Origin: Prevotellaceae bacterium
Lineage (GTDB): Bacteria; Bacteroidota; Bacteroidia; Bacteroidales; UBA932
Reading direction: 5' to 3'
Assembly (NCBI GenBank): GCA_031258915.1
Contig: JAIRMD010000075.1
Coordinates: forward strand, 1-11,556
Length of the DNA stretch: 11,556 bases
Shown: one piece after another, positions 1 through 6,473 of the stretch
How positions within the stretch are numbered: position 1 is the first letter of the stretch
Layout: each line of letters starts with the position of its first letter
The notes under the pieces: model-generated
Databases searched by the model: none
Told to the model about the DNA's origin: nothing
The model's input: only the letters and a program-made list of their open reading frames with translations
Made by a program: the position numbers and the translations under genes

Positions 1-1
1 G

Positions 2-481
2 TGGTCGATGATGATGGATTTCCGCTTCCCGACCGTGAGGGGGTATTATTATACTCAGCATGGCGGCGTTAATATGGGCGACGGCGACTTCTTTGTCCGG
101 TATTCGGATGATTATATCCAGGCGGGAAAAGGCAACTACATTCCCATCGTCGCCGGGGATCCGGCCGAATCTTACACGCCGTGGATTCGTCTGGTGATCA
201 CGCTCGACAACGGCACCTTCCGGATGTATTGCAACGGGGTGGAAGTCGCGGAAGAAGGCGGCCTCTATCCCTTGGTACCGACTCCCGAACCGCCGCGTTA
301 CAGTCTCCCGGTTCGCAGTTTGCTGTATATCTTCAGCGAACCCAATGGTACTACGGCCGACGACAAACCGGACTTCTCCAACAGCGACGACGATAATCCG
401 TTCCCCTGCGCCGCCATCGCATTTTGGGATAAGGTGTTGAACGCCGGTCAGGTGCAGGCGCTGGGAGGTATTGCGCATTGA
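2..481 (+). CDS. C-terminal part of a LamG-like (concanavalin A-fold) surface protein, 5' end outside window
   Basis: The reading frame is open from the first bases of the window, so this is the tail of a longer gene; the three ATG codons at 8-16 are unlikely to be the true start. The segment that reads WIRLVITLDNGTFRMYCNGVEV (quoted in part: TLDNGTFRMYCNGVEV) has the pattern of a LamG/laminin-G-like jelly-roll strand pair, and AIAFWDKVLNAGQVQAL near the end matches the closing strand of such domains. In Bacteroidota these domains commonly end cell-surface lipoproteins that bind or process glycans. The fragment is acidic, as extracellular proteins often are. Nothing visible defines a catalytic role or substrate. 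A strong terminator follows 46 bases after the stop, so it is the last gene of its transcript. The domain call is moderate and the gene call is good. Confidence 0.65.
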   Translation, partial: WSMMMDFRFPTVRGYYYTQHGGVNMGDGDFFVRYSDDYIQAGKGNYIPIVAGDPAESYTPWIRLVITLDNGTFRMYCNGVEVAEEGGLYPLVPTPEPPRYSLPVRSLLYIFSEPNGTTADDKPDFSNSDDDNPFPCAAIAFWDKVLNAGQVQALGGIAH

Positions 482-526
482 TTTTGCGCTTTTGATTTTA
501 TTACGTGCAATTCTAACTCATTGCTG

Positions 527-569
527 GAGTGCAGAGATTCGCGTTTTGCGATGATCTGCACTCTTTTTT
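527..569 (+). terminator. Rho-independent terminator after the LamG-like gene
   Basis: A perfect 9-bp stem, GAGTGCAGA (527-535) with TCTGCACTC (555-563), is followed directly by six T residues (564-569). Inside it a second 4-bp stem TCGC (539-542) pairs with GCGA (548-551). The position 46 bases after the stop at 481 fits transcription end for the LamG-like gene. Confidence 0.88.
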
Positions 570-600
570 AGTAACATAAAGTAAAAAAAACTTCGTGAAA

Positions 601-652
601 CTTTGTGTCCTTTGTGGTTAAAAAACCACGAAATCGCAGAAGAAACACAAAG
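601..652. repeat. Nested inverted repeat, likely dispersed intergenic element
   Basis: The outer arms CTTTGTGT (601-608) and ACACAAAG (645-652) are exact complements. Inside them TTTGTGGTT (611-619) pairs with AACCACGAA (624-632), with one G-U pair and a four-A loop. Wording of the type 'ctttgtgtcctttgtggtta' is, as far as I recall, frequent between genes in Bacteroidota genomes, so a dispersed repeat family is likely. That part is memory, not a search. No coding potential is apparent. Confidence 0.5.
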
Positions 653-657
653 CATTG

Positions 658-702
658 CCCGTCAGGGTATATTTTTTCTATTGATATTGTTCCCCTGACG
701 GG
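658..702. repeat. 10-bp inverted repeat with 25-base A/T-rich spacer
   Basis: CCCGTCAGGG (658-667) and CCCTGACGGG (693-702) are perfect complements separated by 25 mostly A/T bases. There is no T-run after it, so it is not a typical terminator. It lies next to the other inverted repeat (601-652), 89 bases beyond the LamG terminator. It could be a REP-like or MITE-like element or a structured RNA stem. The rest of 482-845 shows no gene I can support. Confidence 0.6.
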
Positions 703-845
703 GAATAAAATAGAACTGCATTCATTCACCTTATTCATCATTCATCATATCGCAGAAAACTTTTTCCTGCCTGCAAAAACGAATCATTGAAGATCCTTTG
801 TCATTTTCCCCACTAATAAATTTTGCCGGACATTTTTATGCGTTG

Positions 846-880
846 TTTGTGTGTAATCTCAAAATTTCATGTTATCTTTG
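846..880 (+). promoter_or_regulatory. Bacteroidota-type promoter for the DUF6976-like gene
   Basis: TATCTTTG (873-880) matches the phylum-specific -7 consensus TAnnTTTG. A TTTG at 846-849 lies 23 bases upstream and may serve as the -33 element, slightly wider than the usual 19-21. Transcription would start near 885-888. This leaves the ATG at 869 outside the mRNA and supports the start at 920. Confidence 0.6.
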
Positions 881-919
881 TCTGCTCATGGGTTAATTTT
901 TAACATAAAAAGAGTGATA

Positions 920-1897
920 ATGTCCATAGATCAAGGTTTGTATTTTCCCGCCGAAATTGCCGCCGTGATACGGAAAGGGGTGCCTTTACTGCTGGCAGGC
1001 GATGTTCGGTTGCTTTCCCTGTTGCCGCAGGGGGAGTGGATTGCCGGTTCTACGAATATGTTTTTTCTCCCTTCGGGTCAGGGCGCGACGTCGTATGACC
1101 GGATTTTTGCATGTCCGCTGCCCGATTTTGTTACCGGCGTCGACATTCGGGAATATGACGGCAACAGCCTTCGTCATATTTTCAACGAAGCTCCTGCCGA
1201 CGGTTTTACCGTGTTGATTCTTCCGTTCGGTTCCGATCCGCATCTGTCCTACGCCGTCAATGCCGGTTCGTACGAAAACTTTGCTACGCGGCCTGTTTGC
1301 GGATGGGTGTCGGGCGGAGCGTCGCTGGCCACCATTATGACCGACAAATGTTATGCCGTGTCGGGAATCAACCGGCAAGCATACACCGACAAGGCTGTCG
1401 CCATGCATATCCAATTTCCATCCGACAAATACGCCGAGTTGCATATTTTCAACCCTTACAGGCAAGGGAACGAAAAAATCAGATTCCTTACCAGCGGCAT
1501 TGTCGTGAAAGATGTGTTGATCAACGGTGTGCAACGCAATTTTGCCGAATATTTGCATGAAACAGCGTTCGATCTGAACTTGCCTTTTGTCGCCGATTAT
1601 TCGGGGGCTTTAATTAATGTGGTTGTCAGCAGTATCAACGGAGATGAGGTAAACATGACAACGCCCGTTTTCCCGTCTCTTGACTATTGCATCGGCGAAA
1701 TCGACGTCCGGATGAAGGAAGCCGACACTGTCGATGATCCGGTAGCTTTTTCCGTTTATTGCATATCGAATTTTCTCAAACCGAAAATCAGCGAACTTTA
1801 CCCGAAAAAAATGAGCGGCCCGATGGTTTTTGGTGAAATTGCCTACCAACTGCTCAATAAAACAACGGTATACGTGACGACAGGCAACACGGTTTGA
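920..1897 (+). CDS. Conserved protein of unknown function, resembling the DUF6976 family (325 aa)
   Basis: The start ATG at 920 is chosen because the in-frame ATG at 869 overlaps the predicted promoter and its first 17 codons do not look protein-like. The N-terminus, with AAVIRKGVPLLLAGDVRLL followed by LPQGEWIAGST at about residues 14-46, resembles from memory a family annotated as DUF6976, whose members share an 'AGD.aLL..LP.G.WIgGt' pattern. No catalytic motif, signal peptide or membrane helix is evident, so it is probably cytosolic. The gene ends 18 bases before the MalY/PatB lyase and is probably co-transcribed with it, which hints at a shared pathway but does not prove one. Function unknown. 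The gene itself is certain and the family name is tentative. Confidence 0.8.
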   Translation: MSIDQGLYFPAEIAAVIRKGVPLLLAGDVRLLSLLPQGEWIAGSTNMFFLPSGQGATSYDRIFACPLPDFVTGVDIREYDGNSLRHIFNEAPADGFTVLILPFGSDPHLSYAVNAGSYENFATRPVCGWVSGGASLATIMTDKCYAVSGINRQAYTDKAVAMHIQFPSDKYAELHIFNPYRQGNEKIRFLTSGIVVKDVLINGVQRNFAEYLHETAFDLNLPFVADYSGALINVVVSSINGDEVNMTTPVFPSLDYCIGEIDVRMKEADTVDDPVAFSVYCISNFLKPKISELYPKKMSGPMVFGEIAYQLLNKTTVYVTTGNTV

Positions 1898-1915
1898 ATT
1901 TTTTAATTTCGGAAC

Positions 1916-3121
1916 ATGATTTACGATTTTGATGAAATTATCCCGCGCAGAGGTACTTTTTCTTCCAAATGGGACAGAGCCGGCGACGGCGTATTGCCGA
2001 TGTGGGTGGCCGATATGGACTTTCGCACGGCGCCTCCGGTAACGGAGGCCCTAATGCGAAGGGTGCGACACGGCATTTTCGGCTATTCGCTGCTGCCGGA
2101 TGAATACTACGACGCCGTTATCGGCTGGTTTGGCCGCCGTTACGGGTTCGACGTGAAACGGGAATGGATATTGTCCGCCATCAGTGTTGTGCCTGCCGTT
2201 TCCGCTATCCTCAGGGCTTTGACCGTGCCGGGCGACAAGGTGATGATCCAGTCGCCGGTTTACAATTGTTTTTACTCCGTCATCAGCGCCAACGGATGCG
2301 AAGCCGTGTCCAACGACCTTATTTACGAAAACGGCGGTTATACGGTCGATTTCGATGACTTGGAACGGATAGCATCCGCGCCGGACGTCAAAGTCATGCT
2401 GTTGTGCAGTCCCCACAATCCTGCCGGCCGGGTATGGACGCGGGAAGAATTGACAAGGACAGGCGAAATCTGCATTCGCCACGGAGTGACGGTGCTGTCC
2501 GACGAAATCCACTGTGATCTTGTGTTCGGCCAATACCGCCATCTTCCGTTTGCCTCTCTCGGTGAACACTTTCTACTGCACTCCGTTACCTGTACCTCGC
2601 CAAGCAAAACCTTTAACCTTGCCGGACTGCACGCATCCAATATCTTCGTCGCCAATCCCAATTTGAGGAAGAGAATCCAACAGGCGCTGGACGCCAACGG
2701 AATCGGCGAAAACAATTCATTCGCCGCCGACAGCCTGATTGCCGCCTACAATGAAGGCGAAGAATGGCTTGAACAACTTCTGGCGTACCTGTACGACAAT
2801 TATCTGTATTTAAAGGAGTATCTTGCGGAACATTTTCCGCAACTTCATGTGTTGCCGCTTCAGGCGACTTATCTGGCGTGGGTGGATTGCAAGGCTTTGC
2901 AGGTTCCGTCGGCCAGCCTGTCGCGAATGCTGGTCGAAAAGGGAAAAGTGTGGTTCAACGCCGGAACAATGTATGGCGCCAACGGCGAAGGTTTCCTGCG
3001 TATCAACATCGCCTGTCCGCGAACATTGCTCAAAGAAGGCCTGGAAAGAATGCGGAAAACATTGAAAGTCGAAAGTCGAAAGTCGAAAGTCGAAAGTCGA
3101 AAGTTGAAAGTTGAAAGTTGA
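1916..3121 (+). CDS. patB: MalY/PatB-type PLP-dependent cystathionine beta-lyase (C-S lyase), repeat-encoded tail
   Basis: This is a fold-type I PLP enzyme of the MalY/PatB branch, about 390 residues plus a tail. Such enzymes cleave the C-S bond of cystathionine or cysteine conjugates to a thiol, pyruvate and ammonia in the cytosol. The visible family landmarks are the N-terminal DFDEIIPRRGTFSSKWD and PMWVADMDF (residues 28-36), Tyr116 in SPVYNCF, Asn168 in SPHNPAGRVW, Asp196 in SDEIH, the PLP-binding Lys231 in SPSKTFNLAGLH, and the carboxylate-binding Arg362 in LRIN. The gene starts 18 bases after the DUF6976-like gene. Residues 383-401 are encoded by a 7-bp tandem repeat and read as repeats of ESRKSKV; the TGA stop lies inside that repeat. 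The natural C-terminus is therefore probably near residue 382. Beta-lyase versus aminotransferase side activity cannot be settled by eye. Confidence 0.9.
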   Translation: MIYDFDEIIPRRGTFSSKWDRAGDGVLPMWVADMDFRTAPPVTEALMRRVRHGIFGYSLLPDEYYDAVIGWFGRRYGFDVKREWILSAISVVPAVSAILRALTVPGDKVMIQSPVYNCFYSVISANGCEAVSNDLIYENGGYTVDFDDLERIASAPDVKVMLLCSPHNPAGRVWTREELTRTGEICIRHGVTVLSDEIHCDLVFGQYRHLPFASLGEHFLLHSVTCTSPSKTFNLAGLHASNIFVANPNLRKRIQQALDANGIGENNSFAADSLIAAYNEGEEWLEQLLAYLYDNYLYLKEYLAEHFPQLHVLPLQATYLAWVDCKALQVPSASLSRMLVEKGKVWFNAGTMYGANGEGFLRINIACPRTLLKEGLERMRKTLKVESRKSKVESRKLKVES

Positions 3122-3152
3122 AAGTTGAAAGTTGAAAGTTGAAAGTCGAAAG
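3064..3152. repeat. Heptanucleotide tandem repeat GAAAGT(C/T), 12 units plus a partial
   Basis: There are twelve contiguous 7-bp units from 3064 to 3147, of composition five GAAAGTC, six GAAAGTT, then one GAAAGTC, followed by a partial GAAAG at 3148-3152. The array encodes the lyase C-terminus, supplies its stop (3119-3121) and ends directly at the ATG at 3153. The unit is not a multiple of three, so copy changes shift the frame. GAAAGTC units have no stop in any frame, whereas three consecutive GAAAGTT units put a TGA in each of the three frames. Similar heptamers are, from memory, scattered in many Bacteroidales genomes. Confidence 0.97.
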
Positions 3153-3161
3153 ATGAGCAAA

Positions 3162-4205
3162 ATGTACTGTTTTTTTCGCCCCATACTGTTTCTTTTTAGC
3201 CCTGAAAGGGTACACCGCTTCGCTATGCTTATGCTTAGCGTGCTGCGGTTTGCTCCGGGAGGCAGAGCAGCGGTAAAAAAATGCTGCGCCTACGAGCACG
3301 AATTGCTCAGGGTAAACGTGTTCGGGATTGACTTTCCGAATCCCGTGGGCTTGGCGGCCGGCTTAGACAAAAACGCAGAGCACGTGAACGAGCTGGCCTG
3401 CTTTGGGTTTGGCCATATTGAGATAGGCTCGGTAACGCCGCTGGCGCAGCCGGGTAACCCCAAGCCACGCTGCTTCCGCCTGCCCAAAGACAGGGCTATC
3501 ATCAACCGCATGGGGTTCAACAATAAGGGGGTGGAGGCAGCGGTGAGGAATTTGCGCAAGCGCAACCCAACGCTTGTGGTAGGCGGCAACATCGGAAAAA
3601 ATACGCTCACCCCCAACGATAAAGCGCCCAACGATTACGAAAAATGCTTTGCCGCCCTGTACCCCTGCGTCGATTACTTTGTGGTCAACGTAAGCTGCCC
3701 CAACGTGAGCTGCCTGCGCGAGCTGCAAGACGGCGAGCGGCTTACCGAAATTGTGCGTCGGCTCACCGCCCACCGCGCCCGGCAGCCGCAGCGTAAGCCT
3801 ATCCTGCTCAAGCTCTCGCCCGACCTGACGCCGGCGCAGCTGGACGAGGCGCTGGAGGTGGTAGCCGCCGAAGGGTTGGACGGCGTAGTGGCCGCCAACA
3901 CCACCACCCGCCGCGACGGGCTGCAATCGCCCAAAAGCAAAATTGAGGGCATCGGCGCGGGAGGGCTAAGCGGGGCACCGCTTACGCAGCAAGCGCTGGA
4001 AGCCGTGCGCTACATCAGCCGCAAAACGCAGGGCAAGCTGCCCATCATCGGCGTGGGCGGCATCATGACCCCGCAGGATGCCGTCAACATGCTGCGCGCC
4101 GGGGCCTCGCTCGTTCAGGTGTACACCGGCTTCATATACCGGGGGCCGGGGTTTGCAGGGGAAATTTGCCGGGAGGTTGCAAAGCAGAAAGCCGCCAAGC
4201 TGTAG
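3162..4205 (+). CDS. pyrD: Dihydroorotate dehydrogenase, membrane-associated class 2-like (347 aa)
   Basis: The enzyme oxidises dihydroorotate to orotate, the fourth step of pyrimidine synthesis, passing electrons through FMN; class 2 enzymes use membrane quinone. The ATG at 3162 is preferred because MYCFFRPILFLFSPERVH aligns with the E. coli PyrD start (MYYPFVRKALFQLDPERAH), the quinone-tunnel helices; ATG 3153 and TTG 3132 in the same frame are alternatives. Landmarks are NPVGLAAGLDKN (60-71), IEIGSVTP (86-93), NRMGFNN (115-121), GGNIGKN (141-147), NVSCPN (176-181), ANTTT, GGLSG, and the phosphate-binding IIGVGGI with GASLVQVYTGF. The catalytic-base position, Ser175 in E. coli, is Cys179 here, as in class 1 enzymes. 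The start abuts the heptamer array, so expression may depend on read-through from the lyase. No separate promoter is obvious. Confidence 0.95.
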   Translation: MYCFFRPILFLFSPERVHRFAMLMLSVLRFAPGGRAAVKKCCAYEHELLRVNVFGIDFPNPVGLAAGLDKNAEHVNELACFGFGHIEIGSVTPLAQPGNPKPRCFRLPKDRAIINRMGFNNKGVEAAVRNLRKRNPTLVVGGNIGKNTLTPNDKAPNDYEKCFAALYPCVDYFVVNVSCPNVSCLRELQDGERLTEIVRRLTAHRARQPQRKPILLKLSPDLTPAQLDEALEVVAAEGLDGVVAANTTTRRDGLQSPKSKIEGIGAGGLSGAPLTQQALEAVRYISRKTQGKLPIIGVGGIMTPQDAVNMLRAGASLVQVYTGFIYRGPGFAGEICREVAKQKAAKL

Positions 4206-4235
4206 GGTGAAATTCTTCCCTCGCAGCTTGGCGGC
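4191..4235. terminator. Hairpin shared by the convergent pyrD and beta-barrel genes
   Basis: GCCGCCAAGCTG (4191-4202) and CAGCTTGGCGGC (4224-4235) form a perfect 12-bp stem around a 21-base loop that holds the pyrD stop codon. On the minus strand the stem is followed by the T-rich run TTTCTGCTTT, so it best serves the barrel gene ending at 4259. On the plus strand no T-run follows, so its role for pyrD is less sure. Confidence 0.6.
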
Positions 4236-4258
4236 CTGCCGCTCAATGCTTGCTTTCC

Positions 4259-5143
<885 letters not shown>

Positions 5144-5185
5144 TTTCTATTATTTTTTTACGTATGAAATACTATGGCGCACGGG

Positions 5186-6079
5186 CTAACTACCCGCATT
5201 AACCGGATCGCCAACTTTTTTGCTGTCGTCCTTTGCAAAGGTGCCCACAAACGAGCCAAGCTTGACAGTCTGCCCCGTCACCACAGACGGGGTAACGTTA
5301 ATAGTGAAACTCCAGCTGCCGGAAACAGCGCCGGTGATAGGAGTGCCGTTATTATAACCCATTACCTGCGTCTGGGTACCTTCCTTATCGGCGACGGTTA
5401 AGGTAACATACGATGCGGGTGCCGGAACTTTCAGGATAAAATCGCCGCTGGCGTTGGTTGCGCCGCTTACCGAGAAATCTTCTGCTCCGGACTGCCCGGT
5501 CGCTGTTACGATTATTCCCGATAGCGCCGAGTACGTCTGATTGTCACTTGGCAAAGCAACGTTGGCGTTAACCAGCAGCCTGCCCTGAATGGTGGCTTTT
5601 TCGGGCACAGAGGCTTCAAAGCTGCCGGTAATCGCGGGAATAATGAGCGTTTGCCCCGGCTTCACATTCGTCTGGTTAGGGATGCTAAACGACCAAATCC
5701 CGTCAACATCGCCTGTCGGCAGCTTCTGCTTACTTTGCGTTTCGCTGACGGTTAACGTGACCGTAACTCCGGCTGCGGTTGCCGGAACTTGCAGGGTAAA
5801 GTCGCCATCGCTGTTGGTTTCGGTGCTTGCCGAAAAGCTTCCCGCATTCTGCACAGAAGAGTTGAGCGACGAGTAGGGCACAGTCGCTATCACGGTTACC
5901 CCCGATAGCCCCGCGTAGGATTGCTGAGATACATCGCTGTTGACCAGGAGCTTGCCCTGAATGGTGGCCTGCTTTTCCGGCGCAGAAAAATCTACGGCCT
6001 TTGCAGGGTCCTCCTTAGCGCATGAAGCGCTAAGCAATATGGCTCCGAGAGCCATCGCATTAAAAAGGTATTTTTTCAT
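5186..6079 (-). CDS. Surface-type lipoprotein with two tandem Ig-like repeats (297 aa)
   Basis: The signal sequence ends LLSASC, giving a lipidated Cys20 followed by AKED; a K plus two acidic residues just after the cysteine resembles the lipoprotein export signal described in Bacteroidota, so the protein is likely surface exposed. The body is an internal duplication. Residues 34-155 and 159-282 each begin PEK.ATIQG(K/R)LLVN, pass through LSG(V/I).V.AT, (S/A)SGDF or SDGDF with L(Q/K)VPA, V.LTV, G.WSF.I, and end GQT(L/V)...G.F. This looks like a carboxypeptidase-regulatory or Big-type beta-sandwich repeated twice, a fold used for adhesion or binding. No enzyme motif is seen. It is the first gene of a likely operon with the barrel protein, behind a good promoter and close to a nine-base G/C homopolymer. 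The ligand is unknown. Confidence 0.8.
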   Translation of the reverse strand: MKKYLFNAMALGAILLSASCAKEDPAKAVDFSAPEKQATIQGKLLVNSDVSQQSYAGLSGVTVIATVPYSSLNSSVQNAGSFSASTETNSDGDFTLQVPATAAGVTVTLTVSETQSKQKLPTGDVDGIWSFSIPNQTNVKPGQTLIIPAITGSFEASVPEKATIQGRLLVNANVALPSDNQTYSALSGIIVTATGQSGAEDFSVSGATNASGDFILKVPAPASYVTLTVADKEGTQTQVMGYNNGTPITGAVSGSWSFTINVTPSVVTGQTVKLGSFVGTFAKDDSKKVGDPVNAGS

Positions 6080-6121
6080 TTTTTTGTTTTTAGATGGATT
6101 AAAAAATTACTATTGCAGCCG

Positions 6122-6153
6122 CAAAGATAGCAGCATTTTTTTAATCCGTGAAA
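6122..6153 (-). promoter_or_regulatory. Promoter of the lipoprotein/barrel operon
   Basis: On the minus strand TATCTTTG (6129 to 6122) matches the TAnnTTTG -7 consensus exactly, with a TTTC (6153 to 6150) 20 bases upstream as a weak -33 element. The start codon of the lipoprotein gene follows about 42 bases downstream. Confidence 0.65.
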
Positions 6154-6168
6154 GCATAAATTAAAATA

Positions 6169-6177
6169 CCCCCCCCC
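6169..6177. repeat. Nine-base C homopolymer upstream of the lipoprotein promoter
   Basis: Nine consecutive C residues on the plus strand (G on the minus strand) lie about 16 bases upstream of the -33 element of the lipoprotein promoter. Tracts of this kind slip during replication and could tune promoter activity. They are also common sites of sequencing error. The stretch 6178-6298 between it and the ATPase relic shows no gene that I can support. Confidence 0.85.
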
Positions 6178-6298
6178 ATTTAACATAATAAAGCTTTGGG
6201 TGGTGTTTTGTTAATCATATAAGTTGGTAGGAGATAGCGCATTTTGTGGTTCTATGAAAAGTCAGAAGACGCAGGTGGCAATGCACCCGGTCAATCTG

Positions 6299-6340
6299 TT
6301 TTGCGGGTCGTTTACGGCCCCACTACCGTGATGGATTTTC
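6299..6340 (-). pseudogene. Relic of the 3' end of a second AAA-PD-(D/E)XK gene copy
   Basis: Positions 6299-6340 align without gaps to 6461-6502, the end of the intact ATPase gene, with about ten mismatches in 42. In the gene's own frame the relic reads KSITVVGP and stop, against KTINVVGL and stop in the intact gene, and the likeness continues some 14 bases past the stop. The rest of this copy is missing. It directly abuts the downstream copy of the 92-bp direct repeat, as though most of a second repeat-plus-ATPase unit had been deleted. Confidence 0.65.
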
Positions 6341-6445
6341 CCTGCAATACTTATCGGCGGCGGCGCTAAGCTCGGCTACGCTCATGCCCTCAAACAGGCT
6401 GTTTTTGCGCCACTCCGTATAGCCAAAATGCCGGTTAGCAAAAAT
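6323..6445 (-). pseudogene. Downstream copy of an unrecognised C-terminal fragment (TEWRKN...AADKYCREN)
   Basis: Within the direct repeat, one minus-strand frame reads GYTEWRKNSLFEGMSVAELS followed by AAADKYCRENPSR and a stop at 6325-6323. It looks like the helical C-terminus of a real protein. No start codon is evident; upstream the frame runs into the end of the ATPase gene, where it is clearly out of context. I do not recognise the family. The same peptide is encoded by the other repeat copy. Confidence 0.5.
6336..6427. repeat. Direct repeat, copy A (downstream of the ATPase gene)
   Basis: Ninety-two bases match 8112-8203 with only two differences (at 6401 and 6423), in the same orientation and 1,776 bases apart. 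The two copies bracket the whole AAA-PD-(D/E)XK gene and its promoter. Confidence 0.97.
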
Positions 6446-6473
6446 AGCTATTCGCTTCACTTTTGCAATTCGT

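Noticed and set aside
605..790. 61-codon plus-strand frame in the intergenic region
   Set aside because: It runs through both inverted repeats and is rich in low-complexity residues; no family resemblance and no promoter. Judged non-coding.
869..919. Upstream ATG at 869 as the start of the DUF6976-like gene
   Set aside because: It overlaps the predicted -7 element (873-880), so it would not be in the mRNA, and the extra 17 residues do not resemble the family start.
3064..3152. Heptamer array as a CRISPR array
   Set aside because: The 7-bp units are contiguous with no spacers and no cas genes nearby.
2810..3299. Minus-strand frames reading LSTFNFQ and LSTFDFR repeats
   Set aside because: These are translations of the heptamer array antisense to the lyase and pyrD genes, a frequent false-protein pattern in Bacteroidota annotations.
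6254..6331. 25-codon plus-strand frame beginning ATGAAAAGTCAG
   Set aside because: Short, no promoter, and its end overlaps the ATPase relic on the other strand; no support for coding.
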